Part shown: one piece after another, positions 50,465 through 61,449 of the stretch | Layout of the letters: each line of letters opens with the position of its first letter | How positions within the stretch are numbered: the stretch's first letter is position 1 | Source of the DNA: Prorocentrum cordatum | Taxonomy: Eukaryota; Sar; Dinophyceae; Prorocentrales; Prorocentraceae | Direction of reading: 5' to 3' | DNA length: 64,000 nucleotides | Assembly: GCA_963575745.1 (NCBI GenBank) | Contig: CAUYUJ010017659.1 | Span: forward strand, 21,001 to 85,000 | The notes under the pieces: model-generated | The model's database searches: none | Seen by the model: only the letters and a program-made list of their open reading frames with translations | What the model was told of the DNA's origin: nothing | Program-made: the position numbers and the translations under genes

Positions 50465-52189
50465 CCTCCCCATCCTCCCTTTTCCCCCATCCTACCTGTG
50501 GTAGTGGTGGTGGACCATCGGCCCATCAGTCCAGGGACAGCCAGCACGTCCTACACCTCTCACGCCGCGACAGTTTCACGTCGCTGGGCCCCGGGTGCCT
50601 TCGACCCTGTGCCTGGGGCTGTGTTTTCGTCGCGGCTCGGACGCGCGTAGGATCGACATCACTCCAACATACTAATACATGTGCGCGTCGCCCCCCCTCC
50701 CCCCCGCGGGGCGACGCGCGCGCCGAGAAATCTTCTAGTATATCCTCCGTGGCGGGTGCGTTCTGGCCGTGCCGCTCGGGAGACAGTGTATTACAAGAGT
50801 TTGTACTATATGTTCGGGTCGGATGTGCGCCTCCTAGGAGGACAGATAGTACTCGTCTGTCCTCGTCCGCCCCGTCGGAGTGGCCTTTCGCCGAAGTGAC
50901 CTTTTGGTGCGGGCTCACAAGGGGTCCCCCAACACTGTCTGCAAGCTTGGAGTGAGCGCCACCCTCCGAACGCCGCGCGCGAAATACCACTCCTGCCGAG
51001 GGCCACTCTTGCGCGCAGCCGAGCGGTGCGTGTTTGAGAGTCCCTGGGCGCGAGAGCAACCCCTGCGACGCCGAAGTCGAGGGGAGGGGGCGGCCATGGG
51101 GTTCGGGCGCTGCCAGCGAAAGTGGCCCTGGCCCCTCAGGTTTCCCCTGGTGTTCCTCCCTGGAGGCCTCCGACGTATCCAGGGCACCCCCCTTTAGGTG
51201 GGGCCCAGAGCGCCATTCGGGCTCCAACATTGGAAGCTGGTACCGCCTTCGACCAGGAACGCTTCTGGCAGTTTCCGAGGTAAGGCGGGGAGAAGCCTCG
51301 ACCGCCGGACCCTGTCGGATCTTTCAGGGTGCCACCAGAGAGCCCCTTCAGGCCCAGAGACCTGCACCAAGTACGCTGAAGGCTAGGACCAGGATCAAAA
51401 AGTGAACTCCGCGGTCCTAGTGCTGATCTTGAGCCCTGGTGGAAGGTCAGGGGAAAGACAGTCGGTGAGTATGTCAGCGGGCAGAAAGTCCTGGTTGGCC
51501 GAGAGGAGCAGATGGAGGTTAGGAGACGGGACCCCCCCCCAGGGCTGTCCGTGTGCCTCGGCCCAGGACGTGGCGACCGCGCTCTCCTCAGGCGCCTCCG
51601 CGCCCAGATCGGCGTCCTCGTGCGCGCATGTGCTTCTGGCCTGTGCGTGCCCCGCCTGCGGGAGTGGCCCATGATGAGGCTGCCTCCTGAGGCCACCTAG
51701 ATCCAACATTCTGCTCTGCATCATATGCGGCGCTTTCTTGCATCCACGGTTATTGCTGGCTCGCTTGCACGTGCTTCTGAGTCTGCGGCCTTTCCACGAT
51801 TGGCCTGTAATCACGGAGGTCGGCACGAAGAAAAGGGACACTACTGGAGAAAGAGGGCCCCTGGTGTTGGCCACCGCCTTCGGGCTTTGGGGTCCGCCCT
51901 GCGCCCTTCGGGCTGTCAAGACACGGCTCGGGGTGAGGATCTCGCCCCAAGGAGAGCCCCAGACTCCAGGATTAGTTTCCGCCGGGGACCCCGTCAGGCC
52001 ACCGGGCAGCCATGCCGTGCCCTGCCGGTGCCCAGGCAGGGTGCAGTGCACAGCTTCGGGCCCGGGGACAGAATAGATTGTGCACCACACCAGCGAGGCT
52101 GGAGGGGGTCCACTCCAGGCCACGGAGCACGAGTGTCGGTATCGCGAGCGTTGGCCATGTCTTTCAACCGCGGGCGGGAGAAGACGGAG
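50465..52189. other. Unassigned stretch
   Basis: Several long frames on both strands of similar composition. None has a recognisable motif. Two roughly homologous segments, 51090-51430 and its complement around 51830-52000, share short blocks, but I could not establish a repeat boundary. Confidence 0.3.
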
Positions 52190-52370
52190 GCAGGCGGGCG
52201 ACGCATCAAAACGAGGTCGTCTGCCCCGACGTTCGCGCGTCAGCTGCCCGCGAAAGGTCGCGCGCAAACGCCCTCGTTTCCAAGAAAGCGCGCCGCGCTG
52301 GCGGCCCGCGTAAGCCACCGCGTAAGGTCGCTGTGCCAACTCGCGTAAGGTTCTTTTCTTTTCGTCACTC
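52190..52370. repeat. Dispersed repeat shared with 48735-48900
   Basis: See the copy at 48735-48900. Here the order of blocks is the same, with AAAGCGCGCCGCGCTGGCGG preceding CCGCGTAAGCCACCGCGTAA. Confidence 0.65.
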
Positions 52371-53199
52371 AGGTGGTCGTGGCCGTGGTGCGCCTTCGAG
52401 ACTGGGACCTCCGACGCCGCGCCATCTCTCTCTCTCGCCCCCTCTTTCCTCCCGCGGCGCGCAGGCCCTGGGAACCCTCTGCGGCCCCGCCCCCAGGGGC
52501 AGCTCTTCTGCCGCGAGGGGCTGCTCGAGGGTCCCGGGCTCAAGGGTGGGTTCACGCGGCGATGGCGCGCCCGCGTCGCAGGCGAAGACGTTCAAGGTTG
52601 AACTCCGGGTAGATCGGCGCGGAAGCACTGAAGAGCACGGTGGGCCCGACGGAATTCAATCTTGAACGACAGGGCCGCGATCGGTTCGAGGTTGAACGAT
52701 CGACGCGGTGTCAGAGACCTTTGCGCGCGCAGGCCTCCCAGATCTGGTCGGAGCATGGTCGGACCGCGGTAGAAGCTCGAGGTCGGTTCGAGGAGGGTAC
52801 CCTGGTGTTCTTCGTGTTTGTTGGATGGTCTGATGCCTCCTGGGCGAGGGTGTCCTCGAGTGTTCTTCGGTTTGGCCGGCGCAGGGTCTTGCGTTCTTGA
52901 GGAATGCTCTTCTGTCCCAGCTCCGGCCGCAGGTGGGGTCGGAGGACCGCGCCGCATCGCCAACGCAGCGCCGATGTGGAGCCCTCACATGGGCGGCACG
53001 TGCAGGGGTCTGCGCACGGGCGGGCCCCCAGCGCAGACTCTGGGGCCGGGAGGCGGCCCTTCGCTGTCGGCGGAGGGTGGCTTTTTGCCACTGCAGCGAG
53101 CAGGTTGGTGTGCAGCGGGGCTGATCTTCGTTGCCGGAGATGCCTTCGTTCCTCCCCCCATCCCGCTGTTCGTCACCGACGACGCTCTGACGTGGGTCA
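52371..53199. other. Unassigned stretch
   Basis: 52610-52730 contains TTGAACGACAGGGCCGCGATC and GATCGACGCGGTGTCAGAGA, related to 58740-58830. No gene supported. Confidence 0.3.
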
Positions 53200-53400
53200 G
53201 GGTCCTCCGGGATGATTCTTGGGGTCTTCTTCGGCGCGCTCTCGAGGAATCTTGGGGGCAGTTTGGGAGCCTCCAGGGGGCCACTTGGGACACTCTGGGG
53301 AGCCTCGTGGGGGCCTCTTGGGGCTTCCTGGGGGCCGTCTTGAGGGCCTCTTGGGTCGTCTTGGGGCGATCTTGGGGGCCTCTTCTCTCCTGCCGAGTCT
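53200..53400 (+). repeat. Short CTCTTGGGG-type microrepeat array
   Basis: GGGGGCCTCTTGGGGCTTCC and similar units, about 18 in number, with the same unit length (10-12) as the arrays elsewhere. Confidence 0.7.
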
Positions 53401-53778
53401 GCTGAGAAGCGCCCTTCGTGATCTTCTTGCTAGGTCTCCAGGCCCGCCCCCGCTCCCCTCCCCAGATCAACCCCTGAAGGCTTGTCCTGGGTCGTTAAGG
53501 GCTTAACGAGTTATCCCGATCCTCGACTCGCGCTGGATCGGCCACGAGTTGCTACACATTTCCCTGGAGATCTCTGGATTCACTTGGATGTATCTCGATT
53601 TATCTGCACTTTCCTAGATTTGTCTGGATCGATCCCCACAAATCGATTGGCGAAAAGTGCGAAGAAGTCATTATTGTATGTTCCCACATATACCTCGATC
53701 TGGTCGACCCCTGGGGCCAGGAGGTCCCCCCAGGAGACACAGAAAGGTGCGCTGGCAAGCAGAGGGAGAGGGATCTAA

Positions 53779-54129
53779 AGGAAAACGAGAGCAGTCGAAG
53801 CCCTCCCGGGTCGAGGCGGCTGGTCCACCGAGTGCCCGACGGACCACCAGAGCTTTGAGATCGCGGCGTGGCTGAAGACCATTGCGGGGCTCTCGCACCT
53901 GAGCCTCGGGAGGGCGATGTCCATCGTGCGGCAGGGGCTGCACGTGTACTGGCTGCTCGGAAAGCGCCGAGAGCGCCTGGTGCCCTTCGGAGCCTCGGAG
54001 GAGCCCCGCGGCACCCCAAAGTTACCTAAGACCCCCTCGCGTCGTCAGCAAGAGCACCTACGGGGAAGGGTGCTCGGCACCGGTCGGCCTCTGGGGGTCT
54101 CTCACCAGGCCCAGGGTGCCGTTATCTAA
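53779..54129 (+). CDS. Likely exon of an unrecognised protein
   Basis: The frame is open from just after a TAA (53776-53778) to TAA 54127-54129. From about 53815 it reads GGWSTECPTDHQSFEIAAWL, KTIAGLSHLSLGRAMSIVRQ, GLHVYWLLGKRRERLVPFGA, SEEPRGTPKLPKTPSRR. The composition, the hydrophobic pattern (a helical IAAWLKTIAGLSHLSLGRAMSIV segment) and the GC-ending codon use set it apart from neighbouring frames. The upstream limit is not a Met: the first ATG in frame is 53917, inside the ordered part. So this looks like an exon or a truncated retrocopy. Family not recognised. Confidence 0.45.
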   Translation, partial: RKTRAVEALPGRGGWSTECPTDHQSFEIAAWLKTIAGLSHLSLGRAMSIVRQGLHVYWLLGKRRERLVPFGASEEPRGTPKLPKTPSRRQQEHLRGRVLGTGRPLGVSHQAQGAVI

Positions 54130-54409
54130 ACGACTCGGTCGGGTTCGGTAGCAAGTCATGGGAGCTTGGTATACCTCAGGTATACCCCCTTAATTCCGTG
54201 TTTAGCGTCGACTAGCGCTTGGGAGTCGATGAGATGGCGCCGATTTAGCGTCGATTTGCGTCGATTCGCAAAAAGCCGACAAGATGATATGGGAGGCTCC
54301 CATGAGGTGCTACCGAAGTCGGGGCTCAAGGGACGGGGGTCACTGCAAACGGAGATCAGCCAGGGGAGGGGATCTCACGGCAGACTACAGAAGTATGGCA
54401 GACCAGCAC

Positions 54410-54490
54410 AGGAGACCACAACAGCACGGCAGACCAGCACGGCAGGCCACAGCAGCACGGCAGGCCACCCCAGCACGGCGGACCAGCGCG
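54410..54490 (+). repeat. Short CAGCACGGCAGRCCA repeats
   Basis: Repeats of CAGCACGGCAGACCAG and CAGCACGGCAGGCCAC with a period near 19, lying just before the spliced-leader relic. Confidence 0.7.
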
Positions 54491-54496
54491 GCTGAG

Positions 54497-54518
54497 TCCG
54501 CAGCCAGTTTGGCTCAAG
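54497..54518 (+). promoter_or_regulatory. Relict dinoflagellate spliced leader
   Basis: CCGCAGCCAGTTTGGCTCAAG (54498-54518) matches the 22-nt leader at 20 of 22 positions (differences at 54501 and 54507). No splice donor follows, so it is not a leader-RNA gene. Relict leaders upstream of genes are known in dinoflagellates as marks of retroposed mRNAs. An ORF starts 31 bases downstream. Confidence 0.7.
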
Positions 54519-54548
54519 GCCGTTTCTGGGTTCCTTGGGCCATGGATC

Positions 54549-54731
54549 ATGGCGCGGGACAAGCTGACTGGTGTCGCTTCAGCCCGTGCGGCGGCTGACA
54601 ACCTGGACAGACGGGTGGAGCGCGAGCTGCGGGATGCTCGGGCGGTTATCGCTATCCTTCGCTCGCAGGTGGAGTGCGGCTCGCTGGGCGACGGGCGCTG
54701 CGCCGCGGCGGATGCGCCGCCTCGGGAGTAG
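54549..54731 (+). CDS. Small ORF downstream of a spliced-leader relic
   Basis: 60 residues: MARDKLTGVASARAAADNLD, RRVERELRDARAVIAILRSQ, VECGSLGDGRCAAADAPPRE. The middle is a strong amphipathic, coiled-coil-like helix (DNLDRRVERELRDARAVIAI). The start codon lies 31 bases after the relic leader, a typical short trans-spliced 5' UTR. The frame ends at TAG 54729-54731 and may be truncated by a frameshift, because the sequence beyond (54740-54930) is still GC3-rich and open in another frame. Possibly a retroposed gene fragment. Family not recognised. Confidence 0.4.
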   Translation: MARDKLTGVASARAAADNLDRRVERELRDARAVIAILRSQVECGSLGDGRCAAADAPPRE

Positions 54732-55144
54732 CGCCGCGCGGAAGTCGGGCCGCGCCTCCCTGGAGGCCTGCAGCCTGAAGCCAAAGGCGACGGCGGCGCG
54801 GCGCCGAGAGTCATCATGGATTGCGTGGTCGAGATTTGCGTGGCTGAAGTTGGATTCCACAATCTCGCGATGCCTGCACTTCTTCGGGGACCGGCGCGGC
54901 AGGAAGCGGCCGACGCGTGGTGCACGCCGCTGCAGCCGTCGGCCCAGCCCTGCTGCCTTGCGCCCGTGGTCGGTCGGCCAACTGGGGGGCGCGCTGGGCA
55001 TCGAGGAGCGAGGTGGGCTGGCGCAGGCGCCCTTCCGCAGCTCGGAGAGACCCTGCGTGCCCGAGCGTCTACAGGGGCGTGCGTCCGACGTGCTGCCGCC
55101 CCTTTTCACAGAGGGCGATGGGCAGCCGTGCCGCACCAGCGAGC

Positions 55145-56235
55145 AGTGAGAGCACGACCTTGAGCAGCACGGCGGAGTCGAGCGGCGCAACAGTGAGCAG
55201 TGCGCGCACGGCTCTGAGCAGCAAGACAGGTCGAGCACCGCAACGGTGATAATTGCGTGTACGCCGGCGTGCAGCACGACATGGTCGAGCAGCGCAGCAG
55301 TGAGCTGTGCGAGTGTCACGCTGGGCCGCGCGACAGGGTCGTGCAGCTCAGCGCCGAGAGGTACGAGTACGACGCTGAGCAGCACGACAGAGTCGGGGGG
55401 CGCAGCAGCGATCAGCGGGGGTGCGACGCTGAGCAGCACCACCGGGTCGAGCAGCGCAGCAGTGATCAGTGCGACCACGGCGTTGAGCAGCACCACGGGG
55501 TCCAGCAGCGAAGCAGTGAGCGGGGCACGAGTGCGACGACGAGCAGCACGAGCAGCACGAGTACGACACTGAGCAGCACGACGGGGCCGTCCAGCCAGCG
55601 CAACAGCGAGCGGCACAAAAACGACGCTGAGCGGCACAGCGAAATCGAGCAGCGCAACCGTGAGCAGTACATGTGCGGCCGTGAGCAGCGCAGCAACGCC
55701 GGGGGGCGCAGCGGTGGTCATCTCGGGCACGGGGTTGAGCAGCACGACAGGGTCGTGCAACGCAGCAGTGAGCTGTGCGAGTACGGCGCTGAGCAGCACG
55801 ACAGGGTCGCACAGCTAAACGACGAGCGTCACGAGTTCGACGCTGAGCAGACGCTGAGCAGCACGACGGCCAGGGGGCGCAACAGCGAGCAGCGCGGGCA
55901 CGACTCTGAGCAGGACGACAGACCCAAGCAGCGCAGCAGCGGACAGCATAACCGCGACGCTGAGCAGCACGGCGGAGACGAACATCGCAACGGCGAGGGG
56001 CGCGATCACGACGGGTCGCAGCACGACGGGGCCGAGCAGCGCAACAGTGAGCCGCGCAAGCACCGCGCTGGGCCGCGCGACAGGGCCGCGCAGCTCAACA
56101 CCGAACGGTACGAGCACGACGCTGAGTAGCACGACGAAGTCGGGGGGGCGCAGCAGTGAGCGGCCAGGGCGCGACGGTGACTAGCGCGACAGGGTCGAGC
56201 ACCGCAGCAGGGGTTAGTGCGAGCGCGACTAAGAG
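55145..56235 (+). repeat. 54-bp minisatellite, about 19 diverged units
   Basis: The core is GACGCTGAGCAGCACGACAG, GGTCGAGCAGCGCAGCAGTG, AGCAGTGCGAGCAC. GCTGAGCAGCAC at 55374 recurs at 55428 and 55482, so the period is 54. As 54 is a multiple of three, all plus frames and one minus frame remain open over several hundred bases, producing an 18-residue repeat (DAEQHDRVEQRSSDQCDH). Without independent evidence I do not call it a gene, but selection for an open frame cannot be excluded. Confidence 0.85.
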
Positions 56236-56960
56236 CAGGCCGATAAAGCGTTGAGCGACGCGGAGAGCGACGGCGCGACCTGGGCGGCCATGGCGCACGG
56301 GGCGCAGCTTTGTGCTGGGCGGCAGTGCGTCGCGGGCCATGCGCCGCCGCTCGCGCGGCGGCGGCGCGCGCCTGGATCGCGCCTCGCGGGCCGCAGGCGG
56401 CGCTGGGGAGGCGCCGCCGCTGGAGGGGGTGCCCGCTGGAGGGGGCGCCCTCTGGCCCGAGGGGGGGTGCGCGTTCGTCGCCGCGGAGCGCGACGACTGC
56501 TTGTCCCAGAGCATCGGGGAGCCGGAGGGCGGCAATGCAGTCGCCGAGGCGCCGCCGCCGCGGACTCCCGCCGCGGGGCTCGTTCGTCGCAGGGCGCGCG
56601 GGAGGCGGGCCCGCTTCGGGCCAGCCGCCGCCCGCGAGGTCTAGAATCTAGAACTGCTTCGCCTCTCGAGCAGCGGCGCGGGCTCGACGGGGACGCAGAC
56701 AGCGAGCCCGAGGAGCTGGGCGAATCCAGGGGCCCCCCCTGATCGGGCGGCAGAGGGGGGCCGTCGGCGCGGAGATGAGCGCTTTGCCCACGGCCCCCCT
56801 CCGCCCCCCGCCCGCCGCGCGGCAACTGCGGCGGCTTCCTGGGCCTCCGGCCCAGGGGCGCGTCGGCTGCCCCACTGGCGCGCGGCCCGCGCACTGCTGC
56901 AGCGAGCTCCTGCCCCGCGACGGCGGCGGCGAGGCCGCGGCGGAGAATGGCCCTCTGGCC
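56236..56960. other. GC-rich unassigned stretch
   Basis: Very GC-rich (GCGCGGCGGCGG and similar), with overlapping open frames on both strands. No motif recognised. Confidence 0.35.
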
Positions 56961-56970
56961 CGTTCCTCAC

Positions 56971-57143
56971 CACCCACCAAACCACCCCAACCCAACCCGA
57001 AGACCCAAATTTATCCTCGATTTCCAGTGGGGGGGGGGTCGGGGAACGTTGAAAAAACACGTGGTATCCGTACCCCCCCCAACCCGAAATTCGGGTCAAA
57101 TTCGGGTCTTCGGGTTGGGTTGGGGTGGTCTGGTAGGCAGTCA
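56971..57143. mobile_element. Short TIR element (MITE-like), copy 2, 173 bp
   Basis: ACCAAACCACCCCAACCCA at the left is matched in inverted orientation by TGGGTTGGGGTGGTCTGGT at the right. Direct repeats GTTCCTCAC (56962-56970) and GTTCCCCAC (57144-57152) flank it with one difference. The interior has AAATTCGGGTCAAATTCGGG, as in copy 3. Confidence 0.85.
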
Positions 57144-57152
57144 GTTCCCCAC

Positions 57153-57535
57153 TGGGCCCCCTGGGTGGGTGGGGCCTGAGGGCCCTGGGGTGGGGCCCAA
57201 GGTGACCTGTCCCCTTGTCTCTCTCCCTTGTTTCTTTGGCTTCAGGCCCCCGCAGCTTCAGCTTCACATGAGCACGGCAGAGGGCAGGAGCACGGCTGAC
57301 CAACGCAATAAACCGACAGCAGTTCTGTTGGTCGTTAGTGCGTCGTTTCCGAGTTTCTTTAACGGTCTTAACAGGATGTGTTCTCGCAAGGTTCGCGGCC
57401 AAACGCGACGTTCCCCGCTCATGTCTGGTAAGGTTTCTGACATGTGCTTCTCCGCTCCTGGCATCCTCAAACGAATGGTTCTGGAGGGGTCTCCGAATCA
57501 ACATCGTCTTGGAATCGTTATTTGAGGAGCCCACC
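57153..57535. other. Gene-free stretch
   Basis: No recognisable frame or repeat. Confidence 0.3.
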
Positions 57536-57795
57536 GTGGATCGTCCAAACGGCCCCCTGGAGGATCCAAAGAGGGCCCCAAGAGGCCGCCGAGACAGCTC
57601 CAGGAGGCCCCCGGCCCAAATGAACCCACGATGGCGCCAAGACGGCGTGAGAGAGCCCCCACAGGACCTTACGACACGCTAGGATCGCCCAAGAAGTCCC
57701 CAATAGCCCCGAAGAGGACCCTGACAGGCCCTCAAGAGGCCCCCAGGGCGCCCCAGATAACCCCAGACGGTCCCGACAGCCTCCAGGGTAACTTA
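57536..57795 (-). repeat. CTCTTGGGG-type array, reverse orientation
   Basis: CCCCAAGAGGCCGCCGAGAC and CCCTCAAGAGGCCCCCAGGG units, reverse complement of the plus-orientation arrays. Confidence 0.7.
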
Positions 57796-57879
57796 GCCTC
57801 ACAAGATCACGAGGATCGCCCCCCCTTCTTCTTTCGACGTCCTTTCCCTCGGGTTCCTTACCGTCCTCTTTCGTCGTCG

Positions 57880-58015
57880 TAGTCGTCGTCCTTCTCCTCA
57901 TCCTCCTCCTCATCATCATCATCCCCATCCTCATCCTCATCCTCATTCTCATCCTCCGCTTCGTTCCTCCTCGTGTTCGTCCTCCTCCACCTCTTCCTCC
58001 TCGTCCTCGCGTTTG
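57880..58015 (+). repeat. (CTC/CAT)n microsatellite
   Basis: TCCTCATCCTCCTCCTCATC, then ATCCTCATCCTCATCC. Translated frames are acidic or Ser/Leu runs. Confidence 0.85.
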
Positions 58016-58220
58016 TCTTCCGAATCGTTGTCCTCCCCCTTTGTCCTCCCCATCATCCACGCTGTCATCCTCGTCATCAGCCGCTTTTGTCATCGCCATC
58101 ATCCGTTTTCGTTAAATTATCCCTACGAGCCCAATGCACAAAATCGGCGCGTCCCGTCCTGGTCCGATCAGATTCCCCCACCCGACAGGTTGGGGTTGTT
58201 AGATTTTAAGAACAGGCCCC

Positions 58221-58480
58221 CAGCCACCACCTTGCATACCAAGGCCGCCAGACCCCAAGTTACCCCAACAATCACAGAGAATCCCGGGGGTCCCGCCTCG
58301 CGCCCGGCCAACCTCACCCTGCATACCGCGGCCGCCAGACCCCAAGTTGTCCCGATGATCCCCGAGAATCTCGGGTGTCCCGCCTCGCGCCCGGCCAACC
58401 CCACTTTGCATAACGCGGCCGCCAGACCCCAAGTTGTCCCGATGATCCCCGAGAGTCCCGGGTGTCCCGACTCGCGCCTT
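58221..58480 (+). repeat. 87-bp tandem repeat, three units
   Basis: GCATACCNNGGCCGCCAGAC then CCCAAGTTGTCCC, with starts at 58234, 58321 and 58408, so the period is exactly 87. The unit ends CCCGCCTCGCGCCCGGCCAAC. 87 is a multiple of three, so the frame stays open on both strands. Confidence 0.9.
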
Positions 58481-59650
58481 CGACGAACACGGCAGAACAC
58501 AGCATGACAGAACAGAGCATGGCAGAACGGAACAGAGCACGACAGAACATGAAAGAACATACCATATCGGTGTTCTGGCAAAGTAGAGCATAACATAACA
58601 TCACATAGCATACCATATCATAACATGACATAGCAGAAGACGACAGCACGCAACATAAGATAACATGCGGCAGGTTCGCGTCGTGTCGACTGGCTGCGAC
58701 CCCAGCGCGTGCGTTTGAGGTTGAGCGCCGCTTGTGGCCCAGAATCGGCCCGTCGTTGAACGGTCCGGCGTTAATGGAACGGCCGATCGTCCGAGTTTGA
58801 GCGATCCCCGCGGTGTCAGGAACCAACGCTGGGGTCGGCACGACACGAACCTGTCGTAGCCGAGCACATAATAACACACCTTGACATACCAGATCATATC
58901 ATGACACAGCATCGTATAACACACCATAACACGACAGCAGAGCATAGCGACGACGAACACGGCATAACACAACATGACACACCAGAACATGGCATAACAG
59001 AACACGAGCATGACAGATCATGTCAGGACATAACATAGCAACGTCATGACGACATATCGCATGCCATACATAACATCACATAGCATACCAGGTCAGAGCA
59101 TGACATAGCATAAGAAAATAAACCACAGCATAACAAGCCATAACCAATACTATCATAAAGCGCAGTGTTATAACATAACAACTCATGACACATAATCACA
59201 CCACGTATCATAATACGACAGCAGAGCATAGCGACGACGAACGCGACACAACACAACATGACCCAACATAACATGACATATTATAACAATAGCATGGTAT
59301 AACACGACACAGCATAGCATAGCAGTGTCATGACATAGCATCGCAGAGCATAACATATCATATCACACCTTGACATGACATATCATATCATGGCACATCA
59401 TCACATAACATATCAGGGCACGACAGCATATCATAACGACACATGCTACCAGAGCATATCAGGTTAGACTATACAGAGCTGCGCTGTCAATACAAATAAC
59501 ATACCAGGGCGTAACACGACTTGATTGATTACGGCACACCAAAACATAACATAAGACAGTCGAGCAGAACATAACACACCTTGGCATAACATATTAGACA
59601 CGACATGACACAACATGGCACAACATGACATGATAGAACACATCAGGCTG
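58481..59650 (+). repeat. CATAACA/CATGACA/CATAGCA low-complexity tract
   Basis: About 1.1 kb composed almost only of 6-8-base words of the type ACATAACA, GACATAGC, CATGACAT and CAGAGCAT. A 170-base complex insert at 58670-58850 shares GCGGTGTCAGGAACCAACGC with 47095. The tract is distinctly lower in GC than its surroundings. Confidence 0.9.
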
Positions 59651-61290
59651 CGGCTCTCAATTCGTTTCGCACCGAACGTTTTCGAATCTTGTTGTTTCGC
59701 CCAGGGGGTTCTTTCAATTTCTTTCGTCTGGAGCTCTGTCGCCACCCAGCCCGACCGCCGCACTTGCCGAGACCACAGGGCTCCGCGCGCAGCGTTCCAC
59801 CACTTAGGCGACCGCGCGCCGTCGGGAACAAACGCTTAAGGTTTCGGTGGGGATCGCTCGAAGCAACATAATTTGTCCTGGGGCGCGCCAGACCCAGTGT
59901 CCAGGTAGACTACAGGATTCGGGGATCTCCTCGAAATTGCCGAGCAGTTTCAACCCTTGACAGATTGCTTATTGAAAGTCTTTAGTGTCCGTAGCCATCG
60001 GCTCAATGGGAGCTTCTGTCTCCAAGCGCGTATCTGCTCATTATCGTGCTAACCCAGGACTCTTTACTACGAGCATCTTTGGCGAGGGTTGCCAATGATG
60101 CGCGCGACTCCCCGCGATTACTACGGACTTCTGGACAGCGAGCTGGTGGTGCGAGACCTCCAGGTTCCGGAGGTCTCTAAGGCTCGTGCGACGTGAAAGA
60201 TGTTCATGCGCTGATCCTGGCCAGGCCCATCCTGGGCCCACGATCGGTGCACAAGCCTCCATGGCCGAGGCAGACAGGCATATGCACCGATCTTGGACTC
60301 AGGATGGTCCAGGCTAGGTTTTGGTACACATGCACATCTCCCATCGCTTTAAAGGCATGGCTTGGCGAGATGGCAACGATGTCGGCCGCCCTGGTGCGCA
60401 TCAGGCAGGCCGGCCACAGCCCAGGGGAGTAGGAGGAGGAGGAGGAAGACGGGGAGGACTTGGTGCGCATCAGGCAGGCCAGCCACAACCCAGGGGGATC
60501 CTTGGCGGCCCTCACCCGCCCCCCCCCGCTGGGGACCCGTTGGCCTCGGCGCCCCATCTCGAGAGATCGTCGACACGATGCCAGCCCCAGGGGAGGGGGG
60601 GGGAGGAGGAGGAGGGGAAGAAGGACGGGGCACGGCAGGAGGGTGGAGAGGAGGATTCTGCTGGGATTCTGCTGACCAGGGTACCCTCTCAAGGAAAGAA
60701 AGACGTGCCTGTTCGCGCAGAGTAGCGCCCCTGCGGACATGTTAACGCATAGTGCTCTTGTGTGTGTGGGGATCGTCAATGGACCATTTGACACTTGCTA
60801 AAGCCAATCGGAATCAAGAAACGCAACTGACGAGAGCGTGCAGCAAAGCAATGAATGACCACAGACGCGTATACACCCAACAAGAGCTCTGATCCTTCAG
60901 GACACCACCGCACACGCGGTTTCAAATTGGAAACGTTGACGTATGCAGCATAACTTGCCAGCCCAATCTTAATCTGAGAACATGAACGCGACGGCAAACT
61001 CTGCCCAGCATGTCAGACAACACATTCGCCAGCTGATTAATAAAGCAGCCCACCAACATTGCTGACGAAGACAAGCGTAGTGGAGCTCGTGGGCTAGCTG
61101 CCCCGCGTCTGCCGCACTTGCCCCGTCGGCCGTAGGGCCTAGGCCAGCCCCGATAGCCGCAGCACTCCTCCATGGCGGGCGCGATGTCCCTCTTCCGCCA
61201 TACTAGCAGGGGGCGGGCTGTCACCCTTGCACGGCTGCCGCTGCCAGGGAGGTCGCCCGGCTTCACTTGCAGGCCAGGGCCACCACGAGG
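59651..61290. other. Unassigned stretch with one 70-bp duplication
   Basis: TGGTGCGCATCAGGCAGGCC occurs at 60391 and 60461 with collinear flanks (GGCCACAGCCCAGGGG). A short (GGA)n lies between them. No gene supported. Confidence 0.35.
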
Positions 61291-61294
61291 GTGC

Positions 61295-61440
61295 GGAGTG
61301 AGTCGCGCTTCGCGGTCCGTGCGATTTCAGAGCGAGGCGGGAGTCCCTCATCCTGTTCCGAGGGTGCGGCGCGATACCGCGAAGGTAATCGCGATTCGCG
61401 GAGTGCAGGGCGCGAACTAGTCGCCCAAGTTCATCTGCCC
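61295..61440. repeat. Dispersed repeat shared with 50138-50320
   Basis: See the copy at 50138-50320. It directly precedes the LINE relic. Confidence 0.7.
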
Positions 61441-61449
61441 GCGGCCGAG

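Noticed and set aside
54579-55799. 406-residue minus-strand ORF
   Set aside because: Mostly antisense reading of the 54-bp minisatellite, with hydrophobic repeat composition that follows from the DNA unit.
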